Assembly: GCA_004352715.1 (NCBI GenBank)
Contig: SCFE01000115.1
Coordinates: 586,557 to 650,556 of the forward strand
Direction of reading: 5' to 3'
Length of the DNA stretch: 64,000 bases
DNA from: Hofstenia miamia
Lineage: Eukaryota > Xenacoelomorpha > Acoela
The position numbers and the translations under genes are program-made. Shown piece after piece: positions 49,315-61,012 of the stretch. Below the pieces are notes generated by a model. That model was not told where the DNA came from. It did not search any database and saw only the letters and a list, made by a program, of their open reading frames with translations. How positions within the stretch are numbered: the stretch's first letter is position 1; each line of letters opens with the position of its first letter.

Positions 49315-49680
49315 CGTGCTATATTTGAAATGAACTTGCTTGCTAAACAAATTTTTTTCATTTGAACTTTTTTTAATTTATCGCATGGCTGTATAAATAG
49401 TCTGAAACCCTATCGAGCATTCATATATAGTGTTGGCCTTTGTTTTTTGATATCAAATCTATGAAGTTTTCACTTTTCATAATGTTATTTGATGTAACTG
49501 CATAAACAAGGTTGCACAAACAGGTTTGGCATGCTATAATATTTGGTAAATTTATATTTTTGAGTTTTTTGGGACAAGACTTTGTGTTTTAAAATCAAAT
49601 GCATTCTACTATATCTGCATTGCGTTGATTTGATAATAAAAATGATTTAAATCGCATTTTATTCTACTTTGTGTTTATCT

Positions 49681-50526
49681 ATGGAGGATATGGTTAAATT
49701 ACTTATTCGGAATTTTGCTTACGGTATGATTATATATAATAAATGTTGATATACATAATGAAATTTAGGTGTATTTGTTGGAATATTTGAGGCGGCTTTG
49801 TGCTTATTGGCTGGCTATATTGATTTACACTTAAACAAATCTATCGGAATTTACTATTTTGCAATAGGAATTGGAAATTGGATTTCGTTTATTCCTGTAA
49901 CAATTTTGCTGATTACTCAAAAATACCTCATCTTGTACATATGCAAGCAATATGATTTCAACAAAGACAAGATAGTTCATTCCACAAATTATGGCACGAT
50001 AAGGGATTGTAATATAGCTATAACAATGTATCATAAACATCTCTACATGTTTTCCACATATATTAAGCTGCTTTGTGAAAGACTTGATCTCATATTCAAG
50101 CTTTTATTTGTGAAACTGATATTGACGATTATTGTTTCACTGCAAGGTCAACCTACACACATTGCAAAGAATCCTATAATTGATGGAATTGTCACAACCT
50201 ATAGATTAGTCTCAGTCTACTACATCTTCAGACGACTTTTTATTCTTCCAACAAGGCAGCTAGGTAAATCAGTGGACATGGAAGAGGCTCTGAAAACACC
50301 TGTAAATTTACCTGCAACAAAGATCCTTATAACTAAGCTATATAATCAAAGATATAACCAAATGCTATTTACAATTCAATCACTGCATAAGTGCTATTTA
50401 GAATCAGAAGGGATTTTGTTCTTAAGTGAAGAGACATATTTGAAAACATTTACAGTTATTATTGAGGCCATGTTTGGAATGCTTCTGGCATTTCTGATTC
50501 TAGGGAAACTTGCATTTTCGCATTGA
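49681..50526 (+). CDS. Two-exon multi-span membrane protein, possible gustatory-receptor-like chemoreceptor
   Basis: Exon 1 (49681-49723) starts MEDMVKLLIRNFAYG. A 45-base intron (GTATGA to TTTAG) joins in phase to exon 2 (49769-50526, stop TGA), giving 266 residues. About five hydrophobic spans are visible: residues 14-34, 41-70, 130-148, 157-180 and 240-263. Between spans 2 and 3 lies a long loop with HKHLYMFSTYIKLLCERLDL, and before the last span LHKCYLESEGILFLSEETYL. In animal gustatory receptors the loop before span 5 has an 'H..L...v..ln' helix and the last span has 'G.f.l....' then TY....QF; here the counterpart is TFTVIIEAMF, only a weak match. If the family call is right, the first two or three spans lie in upstream exons I could not find. 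It could also be an unrelated membrane protein. Confidence 0.6.
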
Positions 50527-50651
50527 TCCGAAATGAATATATATTTCTTCCAGCAAGTCGCATAGATTTTAAGAAGTAATATGTTTCAAGTTATTTGTTA
50601 TTTTCAAAAATTTCACAATTATTTTCTTTGTTATGTATCATTTTTAATTTT

Positions 50652-50657
50652 AATAAA
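50652..50657 (+). terminator. Polyadenylation signal AATAAA of the membrane-protein gene
   Basis: AATAAA occurs 126 bases after the TGA at 50524-50526. Confidence 0.45.
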
Positions 50658-50659
50658 AA

Positions 50660-52799
50660 TAGAAACTTTTAAATTTATATTGGCATATACATTGTGACTA
50701 ATTAGTTGAACTATTTTTTGAAAACGCTTAGAAATGGAAAATTTTAAATTTGTGTGAAAATTATTTTTGATTCCAAAGAGAATTTAGCACTGGTTATGAC
50801 TCTTTTTCAATTAATAGAAATCTTAATTTTAGTTTCTATATCTTTGCATATGATGGATTTAAAGTCTTATTGGGTGAAGATGAAGAGTGTTTTAGCAAGA
50901 CAGCTATTCAGATATATATATACATCTATCTATTTTTTAGCAATCGAAAAAAGTGCTTAATTAGATGTATTTTCTTTGTAAGCCGCAGTCAGGTCGCAGC
51001 TAAAATTTTTATCTAGCATTAATAAATTTTTATCTTTCTAGATATACTCGAGTTTGATTGAGAATACGTAGGAGATTTGTTTGCCAATGTGTTGGGTCTC
51101 ACCACTTTCTTTTAATGATCAGAAAAGAATGTAGCAATGTTGCAAAAAGCTTCAGTTCTTGCAAGCTGAGCTGAGTCGAGCCGTTTACACACTATCAGCC
51201 AAACCGATTCGAACTAATGAAAAAATATATTAAAATTCATTTTTATCTGTTGCACAACATATCGCTTTCTGGAATAAATCTAGCTTTGAAAATGTTAACT
51301 AGATGAGGCCAACATTACATGCAAAACTAGTAAGGTTGAAGCAATGGTTAAGTGGTTAATTACAACATTTTGCTCGTGCTGTATCAAATTGGCCGAAAAG
51401 CAGATTTTACTGTCTTCCAATAAGAAATTAGCAGTCGAACCGCACCGAGATTAGGCGAACCGGCAGATAAATTATCAGAGTGGGTTGCATTATTGGAATG
51501 TAGATTTTGAAATCATCACCACTTTCAATTTTTTTTAAATTTTTTACTATAAAAAGTTTTATAATAAAGACAGGTAAGTGAATTTTATACGTCAAATGAA
51601 CCCTACAAAATAATGAAATCATATTTCAAAATTTTAAAGTAAATCCATTTACAGTTCCATTTAAAAATATTCATTTTCATTGTCCGCATTCTGTATATTT
51701 TCTATGGGCCAATCCATTTTTAGAACCTAGTAAATTGTCATTTTAAAAAAGACAAACGAATTTTAAAATTAACATAATAAATACTTGCTGCATCTCCAGG
51801 GCTGGTAAAAAATAACTATACCAGCAGTCAATTTACTATTTTGTTATACCTACGCAAACATTATTCATTATTTCTCACACGATTGCGCGTATAGCAAATG
51901 GCATAAAGTGCAGGAACACTTCTCGACTTAAAATTAAGTATTTTCCTTTAATACGGCAGATACACATTGTTTGCTGACTGAGCGGCATTAGAAATATTTT
52001 CCTGTGAGTCGCCCATCTCAATCTGTCTATCATTAATACTTCCAACGGGAAATATTCAAAAACCAACATAATCAACTTGGTGAATAAGCATGAACAAACA
52101 GCAGTGTTGACTATTTACCAGGTAGAGGTCGGCAGCGAATTTCAGCAGAAAGACAAGAATTGCCCTTGTTCAAGCAACAGGGCAAAATGCAACCATTGGT
52201 AGTCGAAGCCTAGCTCAGCAGTGGTCACTATAGTTAACATGCAAACTGCTCCTCAAACTGAGCGTGACCAGCATTTCATTCTGCAGTGCTGTTTTCATAT
52301 AGTGCACATAAAATTCACTCCTAACTGCTCGCCACAATGCTATAAGGTTAAGTTCTCACAAGCTCATTGGAATATAGCGCAATGTAGACATGTGTTTTTT
52401 AACTGATGAAACACCACTCCATCTGATGTAGACCCAGCACATTCGATATTTACGGTGAACCAGGTGTGTTGCAAGGCAACCCAAAGCCTATCAGCCCAGA
52501 TTGCAGGCCAGAGATGGGAAAATTATCATTTAATAAGCATTCTCCTTTCATGGGCTGCTACCACCATTGTACTCTCAGAACAACTGCATAATTAGAATAC
52601 TATGTAGGAGCGTGTATTACTGCTCTAAACCAAGAGCAAGGTATGAAATTTCAGCAAGATTACATGAATTGTCATAAAGCTGACAAGGTGATGCTGCAAA
52701 TGAGTGTTTTAACCAACAGAGTAACAGTTCATCCGCAATCTCGTGAAATCAATGCCCAAAACAATGGCAGCAGTCATTGTCAATCGTGGTTAACAACCT
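50660..52799. other. Intergenic, no gene recognised
   Basis: The frame at 50754-50960 is hydrophobic but has no detectable relation to the gene upstream. A block at about 51165-51480 carries several CGAACCG-like motifs and may be a decayed hAT-type repeat. About 52060-52800 has somewhat higher GC but no coding signal. Confidence 0.4.
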
Positions 52800-54300
52800 A
52801 ATTAATGAAAAAAAATTTATTCACGGTTGCTTTTTAGTGAATATATACGCCGTCTTCAGTATATCAGCAAGATGTAGTGATATTTGACAGTAGAATTGCA
52901 GAAAATCTATTTTTGAAAAAACTATGTAGCCTTCAAGTGAATGCACGATTCTGCCCATATGTGGAATTAGATAGCAATTGGGAATGGTTGCTGCATTGAT
53001 TGGCCTGTAATCTATTGTCATTCTGGGGTCTGCAACTGTTCATTCTAAAATGCATACATTATGATAATATTGATTTGTAGATTTTCTAATAACTCCTTCC
53101 TCCAATAACTCGGAAAATTTTTTCTCCACAAATCTACAAATTTAGTGTTGAGGAGGCGTGGTGGCTGTATTGGAACATTTACATCAGAATCAAGTAGTAT
53201 GATTTTGTAGGGAGATTCATACTTAAACTTAGCTTTATGTAGAGGTTTATCAAATGTATCAGCATATCTGGAGATGATAGAATCCGACTGTTTTTAAGTA
53301 GGGAGGGTATCTAGAGATTGAACCACCAACACATCTCAGTTTGGATTGTTGGGTTAATTTATAATTTAAATTTTGGAATGCCTGTTCCAGAATTCTGTTC
53401 TAAATATACAAGCTTGAGATAGGTCTTCTACAACCCAGAATGTGACTCATTTAGAAGATGGCCCAAACTTCAGTTTACGGACGTAGAAAATGAACCAATA
53501 CACATTAATCCAGATAGCCTATTTCTGACTGGATTTGAGAGTTTTTCAAATGTGAGCTCAATGTTAATTTAGATCCAAATCATTTCAGAAAATAACCCTT
53601 GTCCATTACAGTAATAGTAGATCCGCCATCTACCAATCCTTTATTTATACCAATAATAGATTCTACATTCATGTATTTTTGCTTGTGAAGTGTTGCACTA
53701 GAGTCACCACAACTTTCAATTAAGTCATTATGTAGGACAAATACATCTATGCTTACAACCTCATTTTCCTTTCAGGAGTTTGTATATTTGTTATTGTATG
53801 TTTTATGGGGTGTGTTCTAAGTTGCTGTTGAGGCTGGCTAGTAGCGCCTCTTGGCTTCCAACAGACTGTACTAAAATGTCAAAGTGTACCACAATTAAAA
53901 CATATTTGCTCGCCTGTTTCTTCTGCTGATCATATGTTGGCGACCAAAACAACTGCACACTTAGGACTATATCTGAATTTCTGAGAAGTAGAGCTCTTGC
54001 TCAAGTCCCACAAAATCCTAATTAATCTCATGGAAGGGTATTTTCCATATCACTTCATTGACAGCAATTTATGATTTCCATGAGATGTTCTGTGACTACT
54101 TAGAAGCCTGTTAATCTGTCCTAATATTTCAAACAATTAACTGAGCAAGTTATCAACTGAGAGCACAGCACTACACACCACCTTTTTTCATTAGAAGTCA
54201 AACTGCTTTGAAAAACAATACATTGGCAATCATTTCTGATTAGATGTAAAATCACCTGGGCAAAGCCCCGCAAAAATTTTTAAAATACATTTCACCACTG
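52800..54300 (-). mobile_element. Second Ty3/Gypsy retrotransposon relic (gag knuckle, protease, RT start)
   Basis: Minus-strand pieces are in Gypsy order. At 53861-53902 there is a CCHC zinc knuckle (CFNCGTL, stop, HFSTVC) in which a TGA replaces the residue before His. At about 53583-53641 the protease core reads GLVDGGSTITVMDKGY, with D-G-G-S instead of D-T/S-G-A/S. At about 52821-53160 the reverse transcriptase starts: FSELLEEGVIRKST, then MTIDYRPINAATIPNCYLIP and YIVFSKIDFLQFYCQI, including the first catalytic Asp (KID). The copy is cut off at about 52800 before the YxDD box. It differs from the element at 16583-25476. Confidence 0.75.
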
Positions 54301-54419
54301 CCAATAGAAGTTAGGATGGATTTCCTCTCTGGTTGCTGGTCCTTTGTTGGTAGAACTGTGTTGTTTTTACATTATTGTAACCTGGCATGATCACATAGTT
54401 CTTCTCTTTGTATTAAACT

Positions 54420-54663
54420 GTGGGAAATTTGTTGGAGTGAGTCAGCTAGTTCACCCTGATGCCTCTTTGTAAATGAATGCAAACCAAAGCAGTTTAGAAT
54501 GAGCACTGCTCCTAGTGTTACATGATTTGAACAAAGAGCTGTCAAGTTGTTATGTTGATATTGTGGGACCTCAAATAATGCTGTTAGTTCAACTTAATGC
54601 ATCTTTGTAAAATGAATCCAAAACAAAGCAAGTTAGAATGAGCACTGCTCATGTAGAGCTGTC
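54420..54663. repeat. 131-bp repeat, left block (about two units)
   Basis: Unit 1 begins near 54446 (TAGTTCACCCTGATGCC) and unit 2 near 54582 (TTAGTTCAACTTAATGC). Both contain GAATGAGCACTGCTC, and unit 2 is cut short after GAGCTGTCAA. The block is homologous to 59076-59395, which lies beyond the LINE. It is adjacent to the Gypsy relic at 52800-54300 and could be part of that element's LTR. Confidence 0.8.
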
Positions 54664-57600
54664 AATTTTTACCTGGCATTTTGCGTGTACCAGTTGCATA
54701 TCTCTGTTACTGCATTTTTATTATTTTTGCATTTATCATTTTTGCGATTTCTCACATCTACTTTTGGTTTACTCGCATCATCTACAGCTTCTAGTTCCCT
54801 GTCAATCCTCCATCTCTTTACGTTTTGTTTTTTCTCTGTCAGCATCCACCCTTCTTCATCCTGAAGACTTTATCCCACCCCAAGTTCCCTCAGCTCCACC
54901 TTTCACCAACAGTAAGTAATTTCTCCATTCTTTTATATTTATCTTAACTATTAACTTTAACATGACTACCTACACTCAAGTCTTGGACTCTAATAATCTT
55001 ATCACTGCACCTGATAATGTTAACAAACTCACTTTTAACCCAAACAACTATTCTAATTTCACGGCTACTTTCATTCTGCTTGCACAACCCCTAGACTGCA
55101 ACAGTATTCAATCAAAAGCTCAGTTTTTTATGCAGGAATCCAAACTATCGCATTTAAATCAAACTTTTAAAAATATTTAAATATAAATGGTTATGACTAC
55201 ATTTTTACAAAAAAACCACCCAAAGGAAAGGTGGATTAATTACTTTCTTCCATAAATCTAGCCAAAGGCTAAAATTAAAATTCGAAATTCACACTGCACA
55301 ATTGCCTATAACATCAAAATGCGAGTTGTATGTAAATTATTATACAGTTAAATAGCACTATAAATCTACAATCAATGAAATAATTGATATAATTAAACCT
55401 TCATCTATTGTTCTTCTGGGCGACTCCAATTGTTTTTGCGATGGAGATGTGCGGAATTCCAGAGCTTCTGTGAATCTCAGCCAATTGAGATTCAATTTTC
55501 TAGAAAACAATATAACATTTAAATATAATCTAATAAACACGGCAAAATTCTGCGAAAACTTGTCTCATACTTATTTTAGTAAATATATGAATTATTCATC
55601 ACTGATTGATCATTGTTTTGCGTCTACCAGCTATAATATTAATATACTTCTCTCTGATAATAAACCATTGTTAACGGAATTTATATTAGGCAAATTATGT
55701 GGTCTTAGTACGTGAAAAATGTGCCCTAGCACAATGCTAGAGTGCAAACAAGAGCTTAAAAAATTATTAAATCAACATTGAAGGGAGCTGATACTAAAAA
55801 CATTCAATTAAAATGAACACTCTAGAAGATCAGAGCTAAGCAGTCAATATAATATGTAGAAAGGAAAAGAAAATGTCAAAAAAGATACTATAAATTAAGA
55901 TTATTGGAGAAGCAGCTGAACCATATAAGTGAAGCTATGAGTAATTACGAACAGATGAAGGAAGACCTAGAGAATAAGATCAAAAGCACAATCAATGAAA
56001 GGGCGCAAGATGAATTGGAATACATAAAGAATGTTAAATATGAATTAGATTAAGGAAATCTTGAAGAGATCAAAAGGTACGTTAAGAAAAAATGGGATAA
56101 ATCGAGAATCGAAAATGTAAGAGTAGGCAACAATTAGGTTAGTGAAAGAGAGGAAGACACAATTAACACATTTACAGATTTCTATAAGGATTTATATAAA
56201 GTAAGGCCATCCAAGGAAACGTCAATAACATGCAGCTACCCTACTTTAAATGAAGATGGAAAACCAGATCTAGAAGAACAATCCACAATAGAGGAAATTG
56301 AGAGAGCCGTTGATAAGTTGAAGAACACTCCGGGAATGGACGGGCTCAATTCTACATTCTGCAAAGCTTTCAAGTCACTGTTAGCACCATACTATAAAAT
56401 GTTAATTGATTCCATCTTGAAAACAGGGAAAATCTCTTCAGGCATTACAAATGCAATAATTAAACTGCTTCATAAGAAAGAACAAGAAATAGATCCAAAA
56501 CCATGGCATCCCATTTCTCTTCTCAAACTAGATCTAAAAATATTATCACATATATTGAATAACCGCCTGGCCTCAATTAGGCAAAAATATATTATTCCAG
56601 ATCAAACAGGTTTTATAAAGTATCGTAAGAGCTGTTTAAAAATCATTACTTTGCAATGTTTTTTGGACACTAGCCGTGCTATTTCAAAAAATGTTGGTAT
56701 TTGAAAACGGACTTTTATAAAGCCTATGACTCCATTAATCGTTGTTTATTTAATGTTCTGGATAGAGGTCGATGGTAAATCGAACCGAAACCGTAACCGC
56801 GGTTTTCACGCAGACCGAAACCGAACCGACTCATTTTCACTAGCACGATTTCAAACGGTTTTTAATGACTGGTAATTAGTAACGGTGTAATACTGCCAAA
56901 GCTCTCGCTACTCGTGAAAAAGTGGTTGGTAATTCAGGCAACAACTCTGTCATCAGAACACATGGGTTCAATTGGATCGAACACGATCACCAAGAAGCGA
57001 TGCAGTCTTTCTGGTGTCAATGCTTCTTCTCTCATTAAGACTAAGAAAAACTTGAAATTAATCTTGTAAAACCATAAGAAAATATAGCTTCGAAATTACA
57101 TGTTTCATTACAGAACAACCGAAACCGCGGTTTTTGCCCCAAAACCGATCAGAACCGAACCGAAGTTAAGATTTCAAAACCGTCGACGTCTAGTTCTCGA
57201 TACAATGGGATGTCCTCTTTAATAAATAACTTAATAAAAGCGTTGTACAATAATAACTCTTCCTACTTAATCATAATTGGGTATCTATCATCTGCTATCA
57301 AAATTGAAAGAGTCGTCAGCAAGGGTGCCCGCTCTTTTGCATTCTATTCAATTTTGTTATCGAACCTTTTTAAGGTTAGTAAATGGTAGGCAAGCAATTA
57401 AAGGCTTTATATATAAAAATATCGAGGAAAAATATATAGCCTTTGCGGATAATATAAAGTTTATAGTGGCTGAACATTCTAGTTTAATAGATTGTATAAA
57501 GATCTTATAGAATCTGGCAACGATAGTGGGTTAACAATTAATCAAAGAAAATATATTTATTCTGGCCTTTTTGGAAAAATATTTTGGAAGACGGATTGCT

Positions 57601-59050
57601 CGGTAAACCACGAAATAATCACCCTCCTAGGGGTTGAGATCACTCTAAAAGAGCCTGTCAATGTAGACGTAAACAAGTTTATTAAGAATAATAAAATGCT
57701 AATTAATTTTATACCCAGTGGAAAAATCTCTATTTATGGAAAAGCGAAAGCATTTATTGCCTTATTAATATCAAAATTGATGTACCAACTACAAGATACA
57801 ACCAGTCCGTTGCGGAAAACAATGTAGTTAAGAAAATTATGAATGAAACTGTCTGGAAGAACAGAAACGATACTAGTCCCAGACAGTGTTATTATACTGT
57901 AGCTAAAAGAGCGGAGGTATACAACTCGGTAATATATGTATCATATACAAACATTCTCTAAAATAAATGTAATCAATACAATTTTGAATGGGGAATGACA
58001 TGTTCTAAACCACCTTTCTTCTGACATAATTAAAGAAAGTACGCCAAGACTGAATCTATTGGATATGGTCTGTAATATCACAATCTTTAACTCCTTTAAA
58101 ATGCTGTGCTCCAATTTGGTAAGCACTCTGAAACTTTTGAAAAGTCTAATATTCCAATTTAACCCAGTGAATTGCAGCGCGAAGCTACCAGATATAATTA
58201 TCTATGGGAAGTTTTTTAATACTGATGTAATCCTTAATGAGGAATTAGAACCTACAAGCCTCTGCAATTTTATTATTACAAAACGTAATAACAATCTACA
58301 ATTTAACTTGAAATGCAAAGGCAAAATATTGTCCAATTTTTGCTACTGTGATTATCCCAGTTCGAAGAGAGCACTTATGAAAGCAGAAAGTTTTTGGGAC
58401 ACATCATATAGCATAATTATTAAGATCCTAAATAAGATCACGCGAAGCAAAATACGTCCATATTATAAGACAATCACATATAAGGTGTTATTAAATAGAA
58501 TTATCAATAGAGACAAATTCTATTTCTTTCGCCTTATTAATACACCCCTCTGTAGGCTATGTATCCTTAACATCTGATTTTCCATTCTAAGAAAAGAATT
58601 AAAGAAAAGCCTGCGGACCTCAGCTGTATAGCAGATATCCTTACAGCAAACAATAAAACATCTGTTGTCAACTACATAGTAAAATCAATAGCTTCGCCTA
58701 AGGATGGTTTTATTTAATTTTTATTACCTTGTATATATTTCTTTTATTAACCTGAACCCTCTTTAGATTTTGACGTTTCCATACTGCTTTTTAACCGCCT
58801 CTTTTATAGTAAGTACCTGTGTGCGTATCTCTTTGTTTAAACTACCTGTGTGTGTTTCCGTTCTGTCTTCTGTTCCCCTTTTTGATCTCATATGGTAAGA
58901 TTCTCGTTATTTCTTTTTGTGTGTTGTTAATCCATTTTCTGTAAATAGTTGTACATGCTGTAAATAATAGTCTTCGTTTGTCAGGTTGGCGTTCTTACTC
59001 TGAGTACTCTTTTTGTATAAATAACAAAGTAAAGGAAAAGGCGAGGTCGA
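54664..59050 (+). mobile_element. L1/Tx1-like LINE, plus strand, broken, with a nested MITE
   Basis: Plus-strand frames show an APE endonuclease end at about 55380-55715 (SSIVLLGDSNCFCDG, then SSLIDHCFAS). A reverse transcriptase follows at 56318-56704: LKNTPGMDGLNSTFCKAF, SGITNAIIKLLHKKEQEIDP, PISLLKLDLKILSHIL and IIPDQTGFIKYRKS. The frame resumes after a 430-bp insertion at 57200-57830 (degenerate RQGCPLSP box, FADNIKF for the F-A-D-D box). A C-terminal region at 58059-58577 ends in PLCRLC, the start of a terminal zinc finger. The pattern 'GmDGL...F.K.F' and the C-terminal finger are typical of the L1/Tx1 group. Many stops are present. The exact 5' and 3' borders are estimates. Confidence 0.75.
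56763..57192. mobile_element. 430-bp hAT-type MITE nested in the LINE RT
   Basis: The left end TAGAGGTCGATGGT and the inverted right end TAGACGTCGACGGT match at 12 of 14 bases. Flanking 8-mers are GTTCTGGA (56755-56762) and GTTCTCGA (57193-57200), seven of eight identical. Subterminal GAACCGAAACCG motifs are present near both ends. The interior has no coding capacity. It splits the reverse transcriptase frame of the host LINE, so it inserted after the LINE. Confidence 0.85.
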
Positions 59051-59075
59051 ATGGTTCTTCTTTTGGTATTCAACA

Positions 59076-59395
59076 GTGGAAAATTTGTTGGAGTGAGTCA
59101 GTTAGCTCAACCTGATGCCTCTTTGTAAATAAATCCAAACCAAAGCGAATTAGAATGAGCGCTGCTCCTAGTGTTACATTATTTGAACGAAGAGCTGTCG
59201 AGTTGTTATGTTGATATTGTGGGACCTCGAATAACTCCGTTAGTTCAATCTGATGCCTTTTTGTAAAATAAATCCAAACCAAAGGACGTTAGAATTAGCA
59301 CTGCTCCTAGTGTTATGATTTGAATGTAGAGCTGTCAAGTTGATATGTTGATATCATGGGATCTCGAGCAACTCAAGTTCTTGCCGAATTGTTCT
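59076..59395. repeat. 131-bp repeat, right block (about 2.3 units)
   Basis: Units start near 59098 and 59229 (GTTAGTTCAATCTGATGCC style) and contain CAAACCAAAG, GAGCACTGCTCCTAGTGTTA, GAGCTGTC and ATGTTGATATTGTGGGACCTC. It is homologous to 54420-54663, and the similarity begins about 20 bases before each block (GTTCTTCT...TGTGG). The following 300 bases (to about 59693, ending CAACTGCCATCA) hold an AATAAA and could be the rest of an LTR. Confidence 0.8.
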
Positions 59396-59399
59396 CCAA

Positions 59400-61012
59400 A
59401 AGCACAATATTCTGGAAAATACAAAGAAAACAGCTAGCCTGGCCTGGATCAGCATTTACCATTGGTGCTGGTTGTTAGCATCGGCCAGTCTAGCGTTTTC
59501 AGGTTTCTGTAAATATGTTGTAATGACTATGTATACTATGTATAATACCAATTAGTTGTTGTAAATAGAGAAAAGTTTAAATAACAGTTTAGAGAGCAGT
59601 TTTACAGAGTTGAATGGCAAGATGGGAATGCGTAATCCCAGTAATATTATAATAACAATATCTTAAAATAAAGTACTTCAACTGCCATCATAGTTGGCAA
59701 TTATTTTAATGGGAATTTATTCAAGAAGTAAAGCATCAGCCCAATATTTGATTTTCCTTATCGAAAACATGTATTCTCATAGTTTGTTTTGTCCCTAACT
59801 TACGGTAAATTTCACTAGATGATTTTGACATTACCTATGACATTAGTGTTTTGTTGCAATCTATAAAGAACAGGTAAAATATTATTCTTATTCAGTTTGA
59901 AGAATTTTCTCACCCTACTAAGTTTTTGATTATAACTAAAAAAATGTGATGCTTTCTTAATGAGACTTGGTGAATTTTTCTTACTTTAACTGATTTCATA
60001 ACTCTTTAATAAAAGTTTTCTAAATATATGCAAATTTTATATATGGTATTGTTTTTCAACAAAGAGCGTAGTCTTCAAATTTTTCAAAAGTTTATTTTTA
60101 TTGCTAGTATGAAAACAACTACGTAATATATGCAACACAATTATTTTTCATAAGTTAAAGCTGGAATTCTAATAAATTATAACATTTCCAATTACTAAAA
60201 CTAATATTTCATATATTTCAAAAATTCACAAATTTTTAGATTTGGTGACATTATCATAAATAATGATAGCATCAATTTTTTTAATATTCTAAATTTGTAA
60301 TACTAATATGAAGAATATCTTTGCTAAGTTTCGCTATGCTATCATGATCCAATCCAGAGTTAGATTCGGAGGAATCAGAAGCCCAAAAAACTCAGGTCGA
60401 ATAGGATTAAGAAAGTGATGAAGTGATTCTTCTATGATAGCATTTGTTAAAATCCTTCTCAACATTAATTGAAGACGCGTGAACAGGGAACTATTTCTTA
60501 ATATATAATGGGGGAGGAGGTAAAAAATTGAAATACATTAATAATCAATTTCCATCAAAATATAGTCTGTAATTGATATAAAATTATATTCTCCCTTCTA
60601 CTGAGCAAACTAGACAGGTAATAAATTTCATCTTTTTGTAATTTGAATTTCCTAAGTCGCTTTGTTATATTTCCAAAATTTCATAGCAATTCATAACTTA
60701 CGCAATGTTTAAATAATTTAAAAACAGATTGAAAATTATTTTTGCATTGTAGTTGATATTGAATTTTCTTACCTTCGTTAAAATTATAATGACCAAAATG
60801 GTAACCTTACATCTAGTAATTTAAGCAAAAATGCTTCAAAATACGATCATCTCAATTTAACTACCTTTACCTAACGCTAACGACCACTGCTATCTCACAT
60901 AGTATATATCTAAAACATTTTATGTTAATAGAGCAAGGAAATCTAAATCACAAGATGGCGTTGTTCTTCTATATATTTTCTAATAGCTAAACACAAACAT
61001 AATATACAAATA
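59400..61012. other. Intergenic with an interspersed repeat, no gene
   Basis: No coding region is supported. The stretch at 60045-60390 is the second copy of the interspersed repeat at 38320-38640. The remainder is AT-rich 3' flank of the SEL1L-family gene; no clear AATAAA for that gene was identified on the minus strand. Confidence 0.5.
60045..60390. repeat. Interspersed repeat, copy 2
   Basis: Same orientation and block order as 38320-38640 (for example TTCTAATAAATTATAACATT, AATGATAGCATCA, ATATGAAGAATATCTTTGC, CCAATCCAGAGTTAGATTC). Ends are undefined. Confidence 0.65.

Noticed and set aside
50754-50960. 68-codon hydrophobic frame downstream of the membrane-protein gene
   Set aside because: No splice signals or similarity connect it to the upstream gene, and its length is within chance for AT-rich DNA.
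54638-55180. Frames at 54638-54919 and 54962-55180 as LINE ORF1
   Set aside because: They lie in the right place, but show no zinc finger, coiled coil or RRM-like pattern that I can defend.
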